64,000 nucleotides of DNA from CAIOYC01 sp965277345 (GCA_965277345.1 CBDICI010000004.1:1-64000), one strand, 5' to 3'. Positions 23,845 to 32,099 are shown, counted from the stretch's first letter. Notes: generated by a model not told the origin, from the letters alone. Made by a program: numbers and translations.

Positions 23845-24861
23845 ATGAAGACCCGCCGCCTTGGCCGAAGCGCCCTGCACGTGTCCGATATCTGCATGGG
23901 CACCATGACCTTCGGCTCACAGGCGGACGAGGCCATGGCGACCCGCATCCTGGACCGGGCGTTCGACGCCGGGATCACCTTCTATGACACCGCCGAGAAC
24001 TACCCCGTACCGCCGGACACGAAGTGGGCGGGCCGCACGGAGGAGATCGTCGGCCGCTGGCTGAAGACCAAGGATCGCGACGCCGTCATCCTGGCCACAA
24101 AGGTGTGCGGCCCAAGCCATGGCTGGATCAAGGGTTCCCAGCGCGCCGGCATGACCGCGCTCGACCGTCACAACATAGTCCGCGCGGTGGAGGCCTCGCT
24201 GAGGCGCATCGGCACGGATTATATTGACCTCTACCAAACGCACTGGCCGGACCATGGCGCCCGCTATGAGGAGGCGATGCGGGCGCTGGACGATCTGGTC
24301 CAGGCCGGCAAGGTGCGCGTGATCGGCTGCTCCAACGAGACCGCCTGGGGACTGATGAAGTCGCTGGCGACGTCCGACGCGGGCGGCTGGGCGCGCTACG
24401 ACTCGATCCAGAACAATTTCAGCCTGAACAACCGCCGCTTCGAGGATGAACTGGCGCAGGTGTGCCGTCAGGAGGGGGTCAGCCTGATCCCCTATTCGCC
24501 GCTGGCGGGCGGTGTGCTGTCGGGCAAATATCAGGACGGGGCGACGCCGGAGGGGGCGCGGTTCTCGCGCTATCTGGGGCTCGGCGGACGCCAGGCGGCG
24601 ATGGCCCGGCGCTTCGTCAACGACAAGTCGCTGGCGTCCACCGCGCGCTTCATCCAGATCGCTCTGGAGGCGGGGATGAGCGTCGTGACGCTGGCCACGG
24701 CCTGGTCCAGGCAGCATGATTTCGTCGCCTCCACCATTGTCGGGGCCAGCCACGAGGATCAACTGGCGGACATCCTCGCCGCGGCCGAGGTAACGCTGGC
24801 GCCCGAGGTGATGAAGGCCATCGACGCCGTGACGAAAGAGATTCTGTATCCGATGGGCTGA
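23845..24861 (+). CDS. Aldo/keto reductase, Tas-like
   Basis: The 338-residue NADPH-dependent oxidoreductase has the AKR tetrad Asp and Tyr in FYDTAENYP, Lys in ILATKVCGP and His in LYQTHWPDH, plus the cofactor-binding VIGCSNE and TIVGASHEDQL. The N-terminus MKTRRLGRSALHVSDICMGTM and the long PVPPDTKWAGRTEEIVG loop resemble E. coli Tas. The substrate cannot be deduced. The ATG at 23845 is preceded by AGGGA and begins the conserved strand; an upstream reading adds 56 residues without family character. Confidence 0.93.
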   Translation: MKTRRLGRSALHVSDICMGTMTFGSQADEAMATRILDRAFDAGITFYDTAENYPVPPDTKWAGRTEEIVGRWLKTKDRDAVILATKVCGPSHGWIKGSQRAGMTALDRHNIVRAVEASLRRIGTDYIDLYQTHWPDHGARYEEAMRALDDLVQAGKVRVIGCSNETAWGLMKSLATSDAGGWARYDSIQNNFSLNNRRFEDELAQVCRQEGVSLIPYSPLAGGVLSGKYQDGATPEGARFSRYLGLGGRQAAMARRFVNDKSLASTARFIQIALEAGMSVVTLATAWSRQHDFVASTIVGASHEDQLADILAAAEVTLAPEVMKAIDAVTKEILYPMG

Positions 24862-24909
24862 GCGTGCCCTTATGGTCCAAGCCGTCTAAGCGCGCCGTGG
24901 AGGCAGGCA

Positions 24910-25380
24910 ATGTACAAGCGGGTATTGCTGGCCTCGGACCGGTCGCAGGAGAGCCTGGTGGCTCTGCGGGAAGGCGCCTTGATCGCCCAGGCGGTCGGCG
25001 CGGAGGTGTTCCTGCTGGTGGTGGATGTGGAGACCCCCGGCGGGCGATTGGCGGATTCCGTGCATGTGGCGCCCGAAGACCCTGAGACGGCGGCGCTGAT
25101 GAAGCGCGGCCTGGACCGGTTGGCCCGGCTCGGCGTGAAGGCCAAGGGCGCCCTGGTGCGCGGTGAGCCCTCCGCGGTCATCGCCGACTACGCCCGCCGG
25201 TTCTCCGCCGACCTGGTGGTGGTCGGCCATCGCCGGCAGGGCATTATCGAGCGATGGTGGTCGGGCGCATCGGGCGCCTATCTCGTCGATCTCATCGATT
25301 GCACCGTGCTGATCGCCCGCAACCTGATCAGCGACGCCGACTTCGAGGCGAGGCTGGGGCAGCCCAAGATGGACGGCTGA
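24910..25380 (+). CDS. Universal stress protein, UspA family
   Basis: The 156-residue cytoplasmic protein begins MYKRVLLASDRSQES (conserved strand and Asp) and ends with the ATP-binding signature GHRRQGIIERWWSGASGAYLVDLIDCTVLI, a variant of G-2x-G-9x-G(S/T). It is expected to bind ATP and act in stress resistance. GGAGG lies 6 nt before the ATG. The gene is 48 bp after the aldo/keto reductase and may be co-transcribed with it. Confidence 0.92.
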   Translation: MYKRVLLASDRSQESLVALREGALIAQAVGAEVFLLVVDVETPGGRLADSVHVAPEDPETAALMKRGLDRLARLGVKAKGALVRGEPSAVIADYARRFSADLVVVGHRRQGIIERWWSGASGAYLVDLIDCTVLIARNLISDADFEARLGQPKMDG

Positions 25381-25389
25381 TTTCCCCGC

Positions 25390-25423
25390 TTGACTCAAAT
25401 GTAAGTTTCAACTAACCGTTAGT
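25390..25423 (+). promoter_or_regulatory. Promoter and inverted-repeat operator of the arsR-type operon
   Basis: TTGACT (25390-25395) is a good -35. ACTAAC-C-GTTAGT (25411-25423) is a perfect inverted repeat, and another ACTAAC half follows at 25428. The repeat overlaps the expected -10 and touches the ATG at 25425, so a repressor bound there would block transcription. The mRNA may be leaderless. Autoregulation by the ArsR-like product is inferred. Confidence 0.6.
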
Positions 25424-25424
25424 C

Positions 25425-25769
25425 ATGACTAACGCCAATGCCGCCGCGCTCGACGCCTTCGCCGCTCTCGGCGATCCGACCCGGCGCGCCATCTTCGAGC
25501 GATTGTCGTTGCGCCCGGCGGCGGTGGGCGAACTGGCGGCGACGCTGCCCGTCAGCCGGCCCGCCGTGTCCCAGCACCTGCGCGTCCTGAAGGAGGCGGG
25601 CTTGGTCACCGAGACTCCGGACGGCGCCCGCCGCATCTATCGCCTGGATCCGCGCGGCATCGGCGCGATGCGCGAATGGCTCGACGCACACTGGGCCTCG
25701 GCGCTCGACGCCTTCCAGACCTTTGCCGACAGAGACATCGACGAATCCGAACAGGAGCCCCCCGAATGA
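25425..25769 (+). CDS. ArsR-family transcriptional regulator
   Basis: The 114-residue winged-helix protein has the ArsR core ALGDPTRRAIFERL, VGELAATLPVSRPAVSQHLRVLKEAGLV and wing ETPDGARRIYRLD. It has no metal-binding Cys cluster, so it is of the SRPBCC-linked type rather than a metal sensor. It heads an overlapping operon with two SRPBCC-domain proteins and a glutathione transferase, and a palindrome at its start suggests autorepression. The inducer is unknown. Confidence 0.93.
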   Translation: MTNANAAALDAFAALGDPTRRAIFERLSLRPAAVGELAATLPVSRPAVSQHLRVLKEAGLVTETPDGARRIYRLDPRGIGAMREWLDAHWASALDAFQTFADRDIDESEQEPPE

Positions 25770-26227
25770 GCATCGCCCCCATCGTCCGCAGCGTGGAAGT
25801 CAAGGCGCCGCCCGCCAAGGCCTTTGAGCTGTTCATCACCCGCATGTCCGACTGGTGGCCGCGCGGGATGACCGTCGCCAAGCAGCCTCACGACACCATC
25901 GTGATCGAGCCGCGCGCGGAGGGCCTTTGGTTCGAGCGCGACGCGGATGGACATGAGACCCGGTGGGGCAAGGTCCTGGCCTACGAGCCGCCGACGCGCG
26001 TGTTGCTCGGCTGGCAGCTCAACAGCCAGTGGGCCTATGACCCCGGCTTCCAGACCGAGGTGGAACTGACCTTTCAGGCGCTGTCGGCGGGCGGAACCCG
26101 CGTCACCTTGGAGCATCGCGATCTGGAGCGCTTTGGGGCCGACGCCGAAAAGCTGCGCGCGCAACTCGACGGCGGCTGGCCGAGCCGGCTGGCGAACTAT
26201 GCCGCCTTCGCCGATGAAAAAGGCTGA
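25766..26227 (+). CDS. SRPBCC (AHSA1-like) domain protein
   Basis: The 153-residue protein has the START-like fold of the AHSA1/SRPBCC group: VEVKAPPAKAFELFITRMSDWWP at the N-terminus, EGLWFERDADGHETRWGKV in the middle and TRVTLEHRDLERFG near the end. Such proteins form a hydrophobic pocket for small ligands. Its ATG overlaps the ArsR stop (ATGA), so it is coupled. ArsR-SRPBCC pairs are common; the physiological ligand is generally not known. Confidence 0.9.
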   Translation: MSIAPIVRSVEVKAPPAKAFELFITRMSDWWPRGMTVAKQPHDTIVIEPRAEGLWFERDADGHETRWGKVLAYEPPTRVLLGWQLNSQWAYDPGFQTEVELTFQALSAGGTRVTLEHRDLERFGADAEKLRAQLDGGWPSRLANYAAFADEKG

Positions 26228-26230
26228 GCC

Positions 26231-26689
26231 ATGCCCGACATCCGCCACACCATGACCATCGAGGCCACGCCCCAGCAAATCTGGCCCGCCCTCACCACCG
26301 CCGAGGGCGTCGGCGGCTGGTGGACGCTGGGAGACGCCATGCTCACCGGTGAGTTCGGCGCGCCGGGCGAGTTCTCTTTCCAGAGCCGCGACGTGACTTC
26401 CCGCATCGAGGTCACGGTGCTGGACCCTCCGGCCCATGTGGCCTGGCGCGCGATAGAGTCCAATGCGCCCGGCGGCTGGGCCGGCACGACGATCACCGTC
26501 GATCTGACCGCGGAAGGCGACGGCGCGAGACTGGACTTCGCCCATCGCGGCTTTGCCGAGGACAACGAGGGCTATCGCCGCGTCGTCGCCGGCTGGGCCC
26601 ACTACCTGCAGAACCTGAAACGGGCCATCGAAACCGAAAGCGGGACTCGCGCCGCTGACCTGCCGACCGGGCAAAGGAGAACATCATGA
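26231..26689 (+). CDS. SRPBCC domain protein, second in operon
   Basis: The 152-residue protein is a second START-like domain (TIEATPQQIWPALTTAEGVGGWW, VTVLDPPAHVAWRAIES, LDFAHRGFAEDN). It diverges well from the SRPBCC protein 3 bp upstream, so it is not a recent duplicate. It overlaps the glutathione transferase start by 4 bp. The two SRPBCC proteins may bind the substrate or product handled by that transferase. Confidence 0.9.
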   Translation: MPDIRHTMTIEATPQQIWPALTTAEGVGGWWTLGDAMLTGEFGAPGEFSFQSRDVTSRIEVTVLDPPAHVAWRAIESNAPGGWAGTTITVDLTAEGDGARLDFAHRGFAEDNEGYRRVVAGWAHYLQNLKRAIETESGTRAADLPTGQRRTS

Positions 26690-27345
26690 CCGACTTCATC
26701 GTCCACACCATCCCGGGCAGCCCGTTCGCCCGCGCCGTCATGACCGTGCTGGAAGAGAAGCGCGCGCCCTGGCGTCTGTCTCCCCTGGCGCCCGGCCAGA
26801 CCAGGCAGGAGCCGCACCTGTCGCGTCACCCGTTCGGACGGATGCCGGTGATCGAGCACGGCGACTTCACCCTCTACGAGACCCAGGCGATCCTGCGCTA
26901 CATCGACCGCGTATGCCCCGAACCGGCGCTGACGCCGGCCGATGCGAAGGCCGCCGCCCGCATGGACCAGGCGATGAACATCAACGACTGGTACCTGTTC
27001 CAGGGCTGCGGCAGCATCATTGCCTTCCAGCGGCTGATCGGCCCGGCGCTTATGGGCATCACCCCGGACGAGGCGGCCATCGAGGCCGCCATGCCCCGCG
27101 CCCACCAGGTATTCAACGAGCTTGGGCGGATGCTCGGCGAGCAGGCCTATTTCGGGAGCGAGCGACCCTCGCTGGCCGACTTCATGATCGGGCCGCAGCT
27201 CGACTTCTTCGCCCAGACTCCGGAATGGGCGCCGCTTACCGCGCACAACCGCAACCTGGTCGGCTGGATGGAGCGGATGAACGTGCGGCCGTCGATGCAG
27301 GCGACCACCTGGCCCAGGGTAGCGGAACTGGCCAAGGCGGCTTGA
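26686..27345 (+). CDS. Glutathione S-transferase family protein
   Basis: The 219-residue protein has an N-terminal thioredoxin-like domain (VHTIPGSPFARAVMTVLEE; FGRMPVIEHGDFTLYETQAI supplies the cis-Pro and the glutathione-binding E-T/S) and a C-terminal helical domain (about 85-215) with the conserved SLADFMIGP Asp. The catalytic residue is probably the Ser in GSPFAR. It is the last gene of the ArsR-controlled operon and is separated by 19 bp from a convergent NUDIX gene. Confidence 0.93.
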   Translation: MTDFIVHTIPGSPFARAVMTVLEEKRAPWRLSPLAPGQTRQEPHLSRHPFGRMPVIEHGDFTLYETQAILRYIDRVCPEPALTPADAKAAARMDQAMNINDWYLFQGCGSIIAFQRLIGPALMGITPDEAAIEAAMPRAHQVFNELGRMLGEQAYFGSERPSLADFMIGPQLDFFAQTPEWAPLTAHNRNLVGWMERMNVRPSMQATTWPRVAELAKAA

Positions 27346-27364
27346 GGCTCACCAGAGCCTGCCC

Positions 27365-27847
27365 TCACCACATCGGGTCAGGCTCGCTCCCGTCGAACAC
27401 CTCCGCCAGGCGACGCCGGGTAATCGGGCTGGTCTCCGCGGGCAGAGCGTCGAGGGCGAACCAGCCGACGTTCAGGATCTCGCCGCCCGCCAACAGGGGC
27501 GCCTTGACCGCACACGGTCGCCAGCGTTCGATGCGATAGAGCAGGATGTGGTCGCCGGGGAAGATGCGGCGGTTGTCGTGCACCGAGAGCAGGCGCGGGC
27601 GGCCGAGGGCCTCCACTCCCGCCTCCTCGCGGAGTTCGCGCACCACCGCCTCCTCCGCCGTCTCGTTCCGCTCCACCCCGCCGCCGGGCATGTACCAGCC
27701 GGGGACATAGGTGTGCTCGATCAGGAGGACGCGCCCCGCCTCGTCCGTCACCAAACCGCGCACGCCCAGCGACAGGCCGCGCGACCAGCGCGACCAGCGT
27801 TGCCAGAACGGCCGGGCGAAAGGTTCGATGCGGCGAAGCCAGGTCAT
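27365..27847 (-). CDS. NUDIX hydrolase
   Basis: The 160-residue enzyme has the Nudix box around residues 56-78, GGVERNETAEEAVVRELREE followed by AGV, with all metal-binding Glu residues. The preceding TYVPGWYMPGG is typical. Nudix enzymes cleave nucleoside diphosphates linked to another moiety; the substrate is not predictable here. The N-terminus is rich in Trp and Arg (FWQRWSRWSRG), like a group of membrane-near NUDIX proteins. It is transcribed divergently from the folate operon. Confidence 0.93.
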   Translation of the reverse strand: MTWLRRIEPFARPFWQRWSRWSRGLSLGVRGLVTDEAGRVLLIEHTYVPGWYMPGGGVERNETAEEAVVRELREEAGVEALGRPRLLSVHDNRRIFPGDHILLYRIERWRPCAVKAPLLAGGEILNVGWFALDALPAETSPITRRRLAEVFDGSEPDPMW

Positions 27848-27925
27848 GGCTTTGTGTAGTCCGAGCCGGCGCTTGCGGCAAAGGCCGACGGGGGCTAAGC
27901 GGGGCCTTCGGTTCTGGAGAACGCC

Positions 27926-28006
27926 ATGGCGGCCATTCTGCCCATCCTTTTGTTCGTGATCGCCATCGTCGCGATCAACGTGTTCGAGTTCAAGCGGCCG
28001 GACTGA
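27926..28006 (+). CDS. 26-residue single-helix membrane peptide
   Basis: A short frame encodes MAAILPILLFVIAIVAINVF then EFKRPD. GGAG lies 7 nt before the ATG and a TGA follows 5 bp before the next gene, which has no clear ribosome-binding site of its own. One hydrophobic helix with a charged C-terminal tail fits a small inner-membrane protein, with the tail in the cytoplasm by the positive-inside rule. The function is unknown; it could also act as a leader that couples translation of the SDR gene. Confidence 0.6.
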   Translation: MAAILPILLFVIAIVAINVFEFKRPD

Positions 28007-28011
28007 GCGCG

Positions 28012-28776
28012 ATGCCCGTACGGGCAGGCGCGGCGCTGGTCACCGGGTCCGGCCGGCGGGTCGGCCGCACGCTGGCGATCCGGCTGGCGGAGGCCGGTTA
28101 TGCGGTGATCGTCCATGCCCGCCAAACCGACGACGACACCGCCGAGACCGTGGCCCTGATCGAGCAGACCGGCGGCCGGGCGGCGGTGGTCGCCGCGGAC
28201 CTTTCGGATCGGGGCGAACTGGCCACCCTGATCGATCGCTCGGCAAAACCCTTTGGGCCGCTCTCGGTCCTGGTCAACTCGGCCTCCGTGTTCCACGAGG
28301 ACTATATGGGATCGGTGACCGGTGAGAGCTGGGATGTCCACCTCGCCTCTAATCTCCACGCACCGGTGATGCTGGGCCAGGCCTTTGCGGCGCAGGCGAG
28401 CGTCCTGCCGGACGACGCCGATCCCTGTATCGTCAACATGATCGATCAGCGGGTGCTGAAGCCCAATCCGCAGTTCTTCAGCTATTCGCTGAGCAAGGCG
28501 GCGCTGTATTGGGCGACGGTGACCATGGCCCAGGCGCTGGCCCCCCGGATTCGCGTCAACGGCATCGGCCCCGGCCCCACCCTGCCCTCGATCCATCAGA
28601 CCGAAGCGAGCTTCGCCGCCGAAGCGCGCGCCACGCTGCTGCAGCGAGGTTCGCCGCCGGGGCAATTGGCCGATGCCCTCCTCTATCTTGTCGGCGCCCG
28701 CGCCGTGACCGGCCAGATGATCGCGGTGGACGGCGGTCAGCACCTGAACTGGCTGACCGCGGACATCCGGGCGTGA
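28012..28776 (+). CDS. SDR oxidoreductase, pteridine-reductase (FolM)-like
   Basis: The 254-residue short-chain dehydrogenase has TGSGRRVGR, the TGxxxRxG variant typical of pteridine reductases and FolM in place of TGxxxGxG. NSAS replaces NNAG, the catalytic Tyr-Lys is in FSYSLSKAAL, and GIGPGP follows. It directly precedes and overlaps folB (GTGA). The context supports a role in reducing dihydro- to tetrahydropterins or monapterin. The link to folate is inferred from motif and neighbour. Confidence 0.85.
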   Translation: MPVRAGAALVTGSGRRVGRTLAIRLAEAGYAVIVHARQTDDDTAETVALIEQTGGRAAVVAADLSDRGELATLIDRSAKPFGPLSVLVNSASVFHEDYMGSVTGESWDVHLASNLHAPVMLGQAFAAQASVLPDDADPCIVNMIDQRVLKPNPQFFSYSLSKAALYWATVTMAQALAPRIRVNGIGPGPTLPSIHQTEASFAAEARATLLQRGSPPGQLADALLYLVGARAVTGQMIAVDGGQHLNWLTADIRA

Positions 28777-29135
28777 GCGGACGCGTGACGGTCCAGCGGG
28801 TGTTCGTGCGCGGCCTTAGGGTGATGGCCGAGATCGGCCTCAACGCGGATGAGCGTGGCCGCCGCCAACCGGTGACCATCGACGCGGTGGTCGTGATCGA
28901 CCCGGCGGCGGCGCATCACCTGCGCGACACGCTGAACTACGAACACATCGTCACTGCCGCCGCCGCGCTGGCGGCGGGGGGACACATCGAACTGGTGGAG
29001 ACCTTCGCCCATCGCCTCGCCGAGGCCATCCTCGCCCATGCCGTGGTGCGCGAGGTCACCATCACCGCCGGGAAGCCCGAAGCCCTGCGCGACGCCCTGG
29101 CGGCCGGGGCCGAGGTCACCCTGGTGCGTGCCTGA
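28773..29135 (+). CDS. folB: Dihydroneopterin aldolase
   Basis: FolB converts 7,8-dihydroneopterin to 6-hydroxymethyl-dihydropterin in folate synthesis, and often epimerises it. The 120-residue product shows the family features RVFVRGLRVMAEIGLNADER, TLNYEHIV, LVETFAHRLAEAIL and the Lys in TITAGKPEAL. The start is a GTG overlapping the SDR stop; the alternative internal GTG at 28785 would remove only four residues. It ends the operon; a weak CTCCC/GGGAG hairpin lies just after the stop. Confidence 0.93.
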   Translation: MSGRVTVQRVFVRGLRVMAEIGLNADERGRRQPVTIDAVVVIDPAAAHHLRDTLNYEHIVTAAAALAAGGHIELVETFAHRLAEAILAHAVVREVTITAGKPEALRDALAAGAEVTLVRA

Positions 29136-29264
29136 ACGCTCCCCCGCCGAGCGAGGGAGGATCAAAAGCTGTCCAAGACTTAATCTCGCCCCGTCTGGTG
29201 GACGCCTTAGCCTAGGCGTATCTACGGGACAGGGCGCAACAAGCGCCGGCCTGGAACCGCGACC

Positions 29265-29684
29265 ATGACTGACGCGCCCACCTTCAATCCTTCGCCTCGC
29301 CCGTTCGCGGCGGAGGAAGACCTGACCCTGCCCATCGTCGTCTATGTACTGTACCTGCTGGCGATCCCGACGGCCTGCATTTCGCCGGTTGTCGGCGTGG
29401 TCATCGCCTATGCCAATCGCGACACCTGCGGCCCGGCGGCGCGGAGCCACTACGAATTCGCCATCCGCACCTTCTGGCTCAGCCTGATGGGCCTGGCCGT
29501 CGGCGTGGTCGGCTGCGTGATCGGCGGCATCCTCAGCCTCGTCCTCGTGGGCATTCCGCTGCTGTTGGCGTCCATCCTGCTGCTGGTCGCAGGCAAGATC
29601 TGGTATGTGGTGCGCTGCATCCTCGGCATCATGCACGCCGCTCGCCATGACGCCTATCCGCGGCCGGAGGCGGTGCTGGCCTGA
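29265..29684 (+). CDS. DUF4870-like membrane protein
   Basis: The 139-residue protein has a short acidic N-terminus and about three to four helices: LPIVVYVLYLLAIPTACISP, GVVIAYANRD, FWLSLMGLAVGVVGCVIGGI and LVGIPLLLASILLLVAGKIW. The pattern ending in a YVVRCILGIMHAARH segment matches DUF4870/Tic20-like proteins. The function is unknown. It converges with the tipF-like gene 9 bp away. Confidence 0.75.
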   Translation: MTDAPTFNPSPRPFAAEEDLTLPIVVYVLYLLAIPTACISPVVGVVIAYANRDTCGPAARSHYEFAIRTFWLSLMGLAVGVVGCVIGGILSLVLVGIPLLLASILLLVAGKIWYVVRCILGIMHAARHDAYPRPEAVLA

Positions 29685-29693
29685 CCGCCCGCG

Positions 29694-30944
29694 CTATCGG
29701 CCGCCGTGGGCGCGCCGCAGGGCGCCTTGCATGAAGTCGGCGGGGGGATCGGTCTCGGCCAGGATGCTGTCGCGGATCGCCCGCGGTTCGCCGAACAGGT
29801 GGCCCTGGCCGTAGCCGATCTCCAGCTCCAGGATATCCACCACCTGCCGCTCGCTCTCCACCTTCTCGGCGATCACCTCCACGCCGTAGCGGCGGGTCAG
29901 CGCGGCATAGTCGGAGGCCTGCACGTCGGGCAGCGAGCGCAGCGCCATGCGGCCGTCGATCTCGATCATCTGCTGCAACAGCACATCGGCGCCGATCTTC
30001 AGGAAGTGCACGTCGGCGCGGCCGAGATCGGCGAAGTCGAGGTCGAGGTCATTGACCTTGTCCAGCGAAAAGCGGAAGCCGAGATCGGCGAGCTTGGCCA
30101 TGTTGCGCGCCTCCAGCGACCCCCGCTCGCCATAGGCGGCCTGGCCGAGCTCGAAGATCAGCGCCCCGGCCAAATCCCGGTTCTGCGACAGGAATTCGAG
30201 GAATTGGGGAAAGAACACCTCGTCCCCGAGCGAGCCCAGCGAGATGTTGCAGAAGATTCCCACGCGACGGTCCGTCTTGGCGAGGCGGCGCACGATCTGC
30301 ACACAGCGGAACAGCAGGAGGTTGTCGATGGCGGAGACCAGACCCTCGGGCTCGGCCACGCGCAAGTACTCCGCCGGCATCAGCACGCGCCCGTCGCCGT
30401 CGCGCAGGCGCGAAAAACTCTCGTAGAACACCGTGCGGCGTTGCGGCAGCGACACGACCGGTTGGAGGTAGAGATCGACCCGGTTCTCGGCCAGCGCCTC
30501 GCGCACCGTGTCGAGTAGGGCGGAGGTGCGCGGATCGGGCCTGGCGAAGCCGCCGCCATAGGCCGCACGGGGCGAGGCCATGCTCTCGCTCATCCGCGCC
30601 ACGAGATCCTCCAACATGCGGACCTCGTGGGTCAGTTCCTCGGTCCGGGTTTCCGCCTCGGCCGACAGGCGGTCGGCCAGGCCGTCGAGCGAGCCCTGGG
30701 TCGCCTCGATATGGTCGATCAGCAACCGGTGCGCCTCGCGCAGCCGTTCGAGCTCAGCACGCAAGCCCGCGCTCTCCACGCCGCGACCGATCAGGTTGTG
30801 CAGGGCGAAGGCCAGGGCCAGCGATCCGATCAGGCCGGACAGGCCCGCGCCCCATCCCGCGCCCGCGCGCCAAAGGAACGCGGCGACCGTCGACGCCAGG
30901 ATAAGATAGGCGGCGCAGAGCACCGCCATCACGGCCTTGGACAT
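29694..30944 (-). CDS. tipF: TipF-like flagellar positioning protein with degenerate EAL domain
   Basis: The 416-residue protein has two N-terminal helices (about 5-25 and 33-52), a coiled coil (about 58-118) and an EAL-type domain (about 150-400). This order is that of Caulobacter TipF, a cyclic-di-GMP receptor that sets the flagellar assembly site. The catalytic signature is lost: EAL reads ESF in FYESFSRLRD, and the DDFGTG metal motif reads DKVNDL. It should therefore bind but not hydrolyse cyclic-di-GMP. ctrA and fliIJ lie 1-6 kb away, which fits a polar-flagellum role. The closest alternative is an unrelated degenerate EAL protein. Confidence 0.8.
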   Translation of the reverse strand: MSKAVMAVLCAAYLILASTVAAFLWRAGAGWGAGLSGLIGSLALAFALHNLIGRGVESAGLRAELERLREAHRLLIDHIEATQGSLDGLADRLSAEAETRTEELTHEVRMLEDLVARMSESMASPRAAYGGGFARPDPRTSALLDTVREALAENRVDLYLQPVVSLPQRRTVFYESFSRLRDGDGRVLMPAEYLRVAEPEGLVSAIDNLLLFRCVQIVRRLAKTDRRVGIFCNISLGSLGDEVFFPQFLEFLSQNRDLAGALIFELGQAAYGERGSLEARNMAKLADLGFRFSLDKVNDLDLDFADLGRADVHFLKIGADVLLQQMIEIDGRMALRSLPDVQASDYAALTRRYGVEVIAEKVESERQVVDILELEIGYGQGHLFGEPRAIRDSILAETDPPADFMQGALRRAHGGR

Positions 30945-31103
30945 GGGCTTGGCCTTGGCCCTCCGCTCCAGCCACCAGAATCAATCGGAGTATCGTGGCG
31001 TTTGGCCCGAAACGCGACCCGTGATTGCGCCGCCCGCCGCGACAATCGGAACCAGCGGCCAAGCCTGTCGTTAGCGCCCTGACATGGATCATGAGCGACT
31101 GCG

Positions 31104-31640
31104 GTGAGCGCGACCCTGCACGAGACGGTGAAGTCTGAAGGCGGCCTTGGCCTGCTCTACAGTCTGACCGCCTGCGTCGGGTTCGCCACGGACGCCGCGG
31201 TTCTGGTCGCGCTGTCCCACCTGCATATGACGCCGGCCTTTGCGCGCCTGATCTCGCTGACCACAGCCATGCAGGTGACGTTCTGGATCAACGGCCTGTT
31301 CGTCTTCCGCTGCCTGCATCGCAAAAACTGCGTCGGGGCGTGGCTGGGCTATATGGCCACGAACGGGTTTGGCAATTTGGCCAACTATTGGGTTTTCGTC
31401 ACGCTGGCGTCGCTGCATCACCCCGTGCTGTCGAACCGCTGGGTCGGGCTCGTCGTGGGCGGCGGGCTGGCGTGGAGCATCAACTTCCTCAGCGCCCGTT
31501 ATCTGATTTTCGGCGTCCGGGGACCGGACGGAACGGTGCAGGGCTGCATCTCCATCGGAGAGGTGGGCAAAAACCTCGCCGCCCGGTTCGGGCGTGCGCC
31601 GCAAGCCGGGTCCGGCGCCTTTTCACGCATTGTGCGTTGA
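31104..31640 (+). CDS. GtrA-family membrane protein
   Basis: The 178-residue protein has four membrane helices, with the GtrA signature FWINGLFVFR in helix 2 and WSINFLSARYLIF in helix 4. GtrA proteins are thought to flip or organise polyprenyl-linked sugars for envelope glycosylation. The start is GTG at 31104, since the nearby ATG at 31091 is out of frame. A C-terminal extension of about 40 residues (VGKNLAARFGR) is unusual for the family. Confidence 0.88.
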   Translation: MSATLHETVKSEGGLGLLYSLTACVGFATDAAVLVALSHLHMTPAFARLISLTTAMQVTFWINGLFVFRCLHRKNCVGAWLGYMATNGFGNLANYWVFVTLASLHHPVLSNRWVGLVVGGGLAWSINFLSARYLIFGVRGPDGTVQGCISIGEVGKNLAARFGRAPQAGSGAFSRIVR

Positions 31641-31666
31641 GTGCGGATCAATTGGGGAATTCTGGC

Positions 31667-32041
31667 ATGAAGCGAGTAATCTTTGCAGCGGCCTCGGCCA
31701 GCGCGGCGCTGGTGGTGGCGATGGGCTCGGCGGCGGCGGACAAGTCGGACCTCGCGCCTGCGTTCAAGAATACCGTGGTGTCCACCTATCCGGACGGGCG
31801 CCAGGCCAAGCTGTGGCTGTCATCGGACGGCACCTACCGGGCCGAGGGCCGTAAACACGACATGTCGGACGGCAAGTGGAAGCTGAAGGGTGAGGAGATC
31901 TGTATGCGGCAGTCCCATCCCGCCACCCTGCCCTTGTCATACTGTACCGCCGTTCCCTCCGGCGGCGTCGGGTCGACCTGGGAGGCGAAGTCGGTATTCG
32001 GCGATCCCCTCAAGGTGGAACTGGTCGCTGGACGCGACTGA
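31667..32041 (+). CDS. Small exported hypothetical protein
   Basis: The 124-residue product has a signal peptide (ASASAALVVAMGSAAA) and a mature domain with YPDGRQAKLWLSSDGTYRAEGR, DGKWKLKGEEICM and a second Cys in LSYCTAV. It looks like a compact secreted beta-domain with one disulfide, similar in style to other small periplasmic proteins of this order. No family was identified with certainty. It ends before a bidirectional terminator shared with ctrA. Confidence 0.7.
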   Translation: MKRVIFAAASASAALVVAMGSAAADKSDLAPAFKNTVVSTYPDGRQAKLWLSSDGTYRAEGRKHDMSDGKWKLKGEEICMRQSHPATLPLSYCTAVPSGGVGSTWEAKSVFGDPLKVELVAGRD

Positions 32042-32053
32042 TAACGGCAAAAA

Positions 32054-32075
32054 GCCCGCCGGGGCGCCGGCGGGC
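32054..32075. terminator. Bidirectional terminator between the exported protein gene and ctrA
   Basis: GCCCGCCGG-GGCG-CCGGCGGGC is a perfect 9-bp stem with a 4-nt loop, preceded by AAAAA and followed by TCTTCGTT. It sits between convergent genes, so the A-run serves leftward ctrA and the T-rich side serves the rightward gene. Confidence 0.85.
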
Positions 32076-32099
32076 TCTTCGTTGTCGATGATCGAGAGA

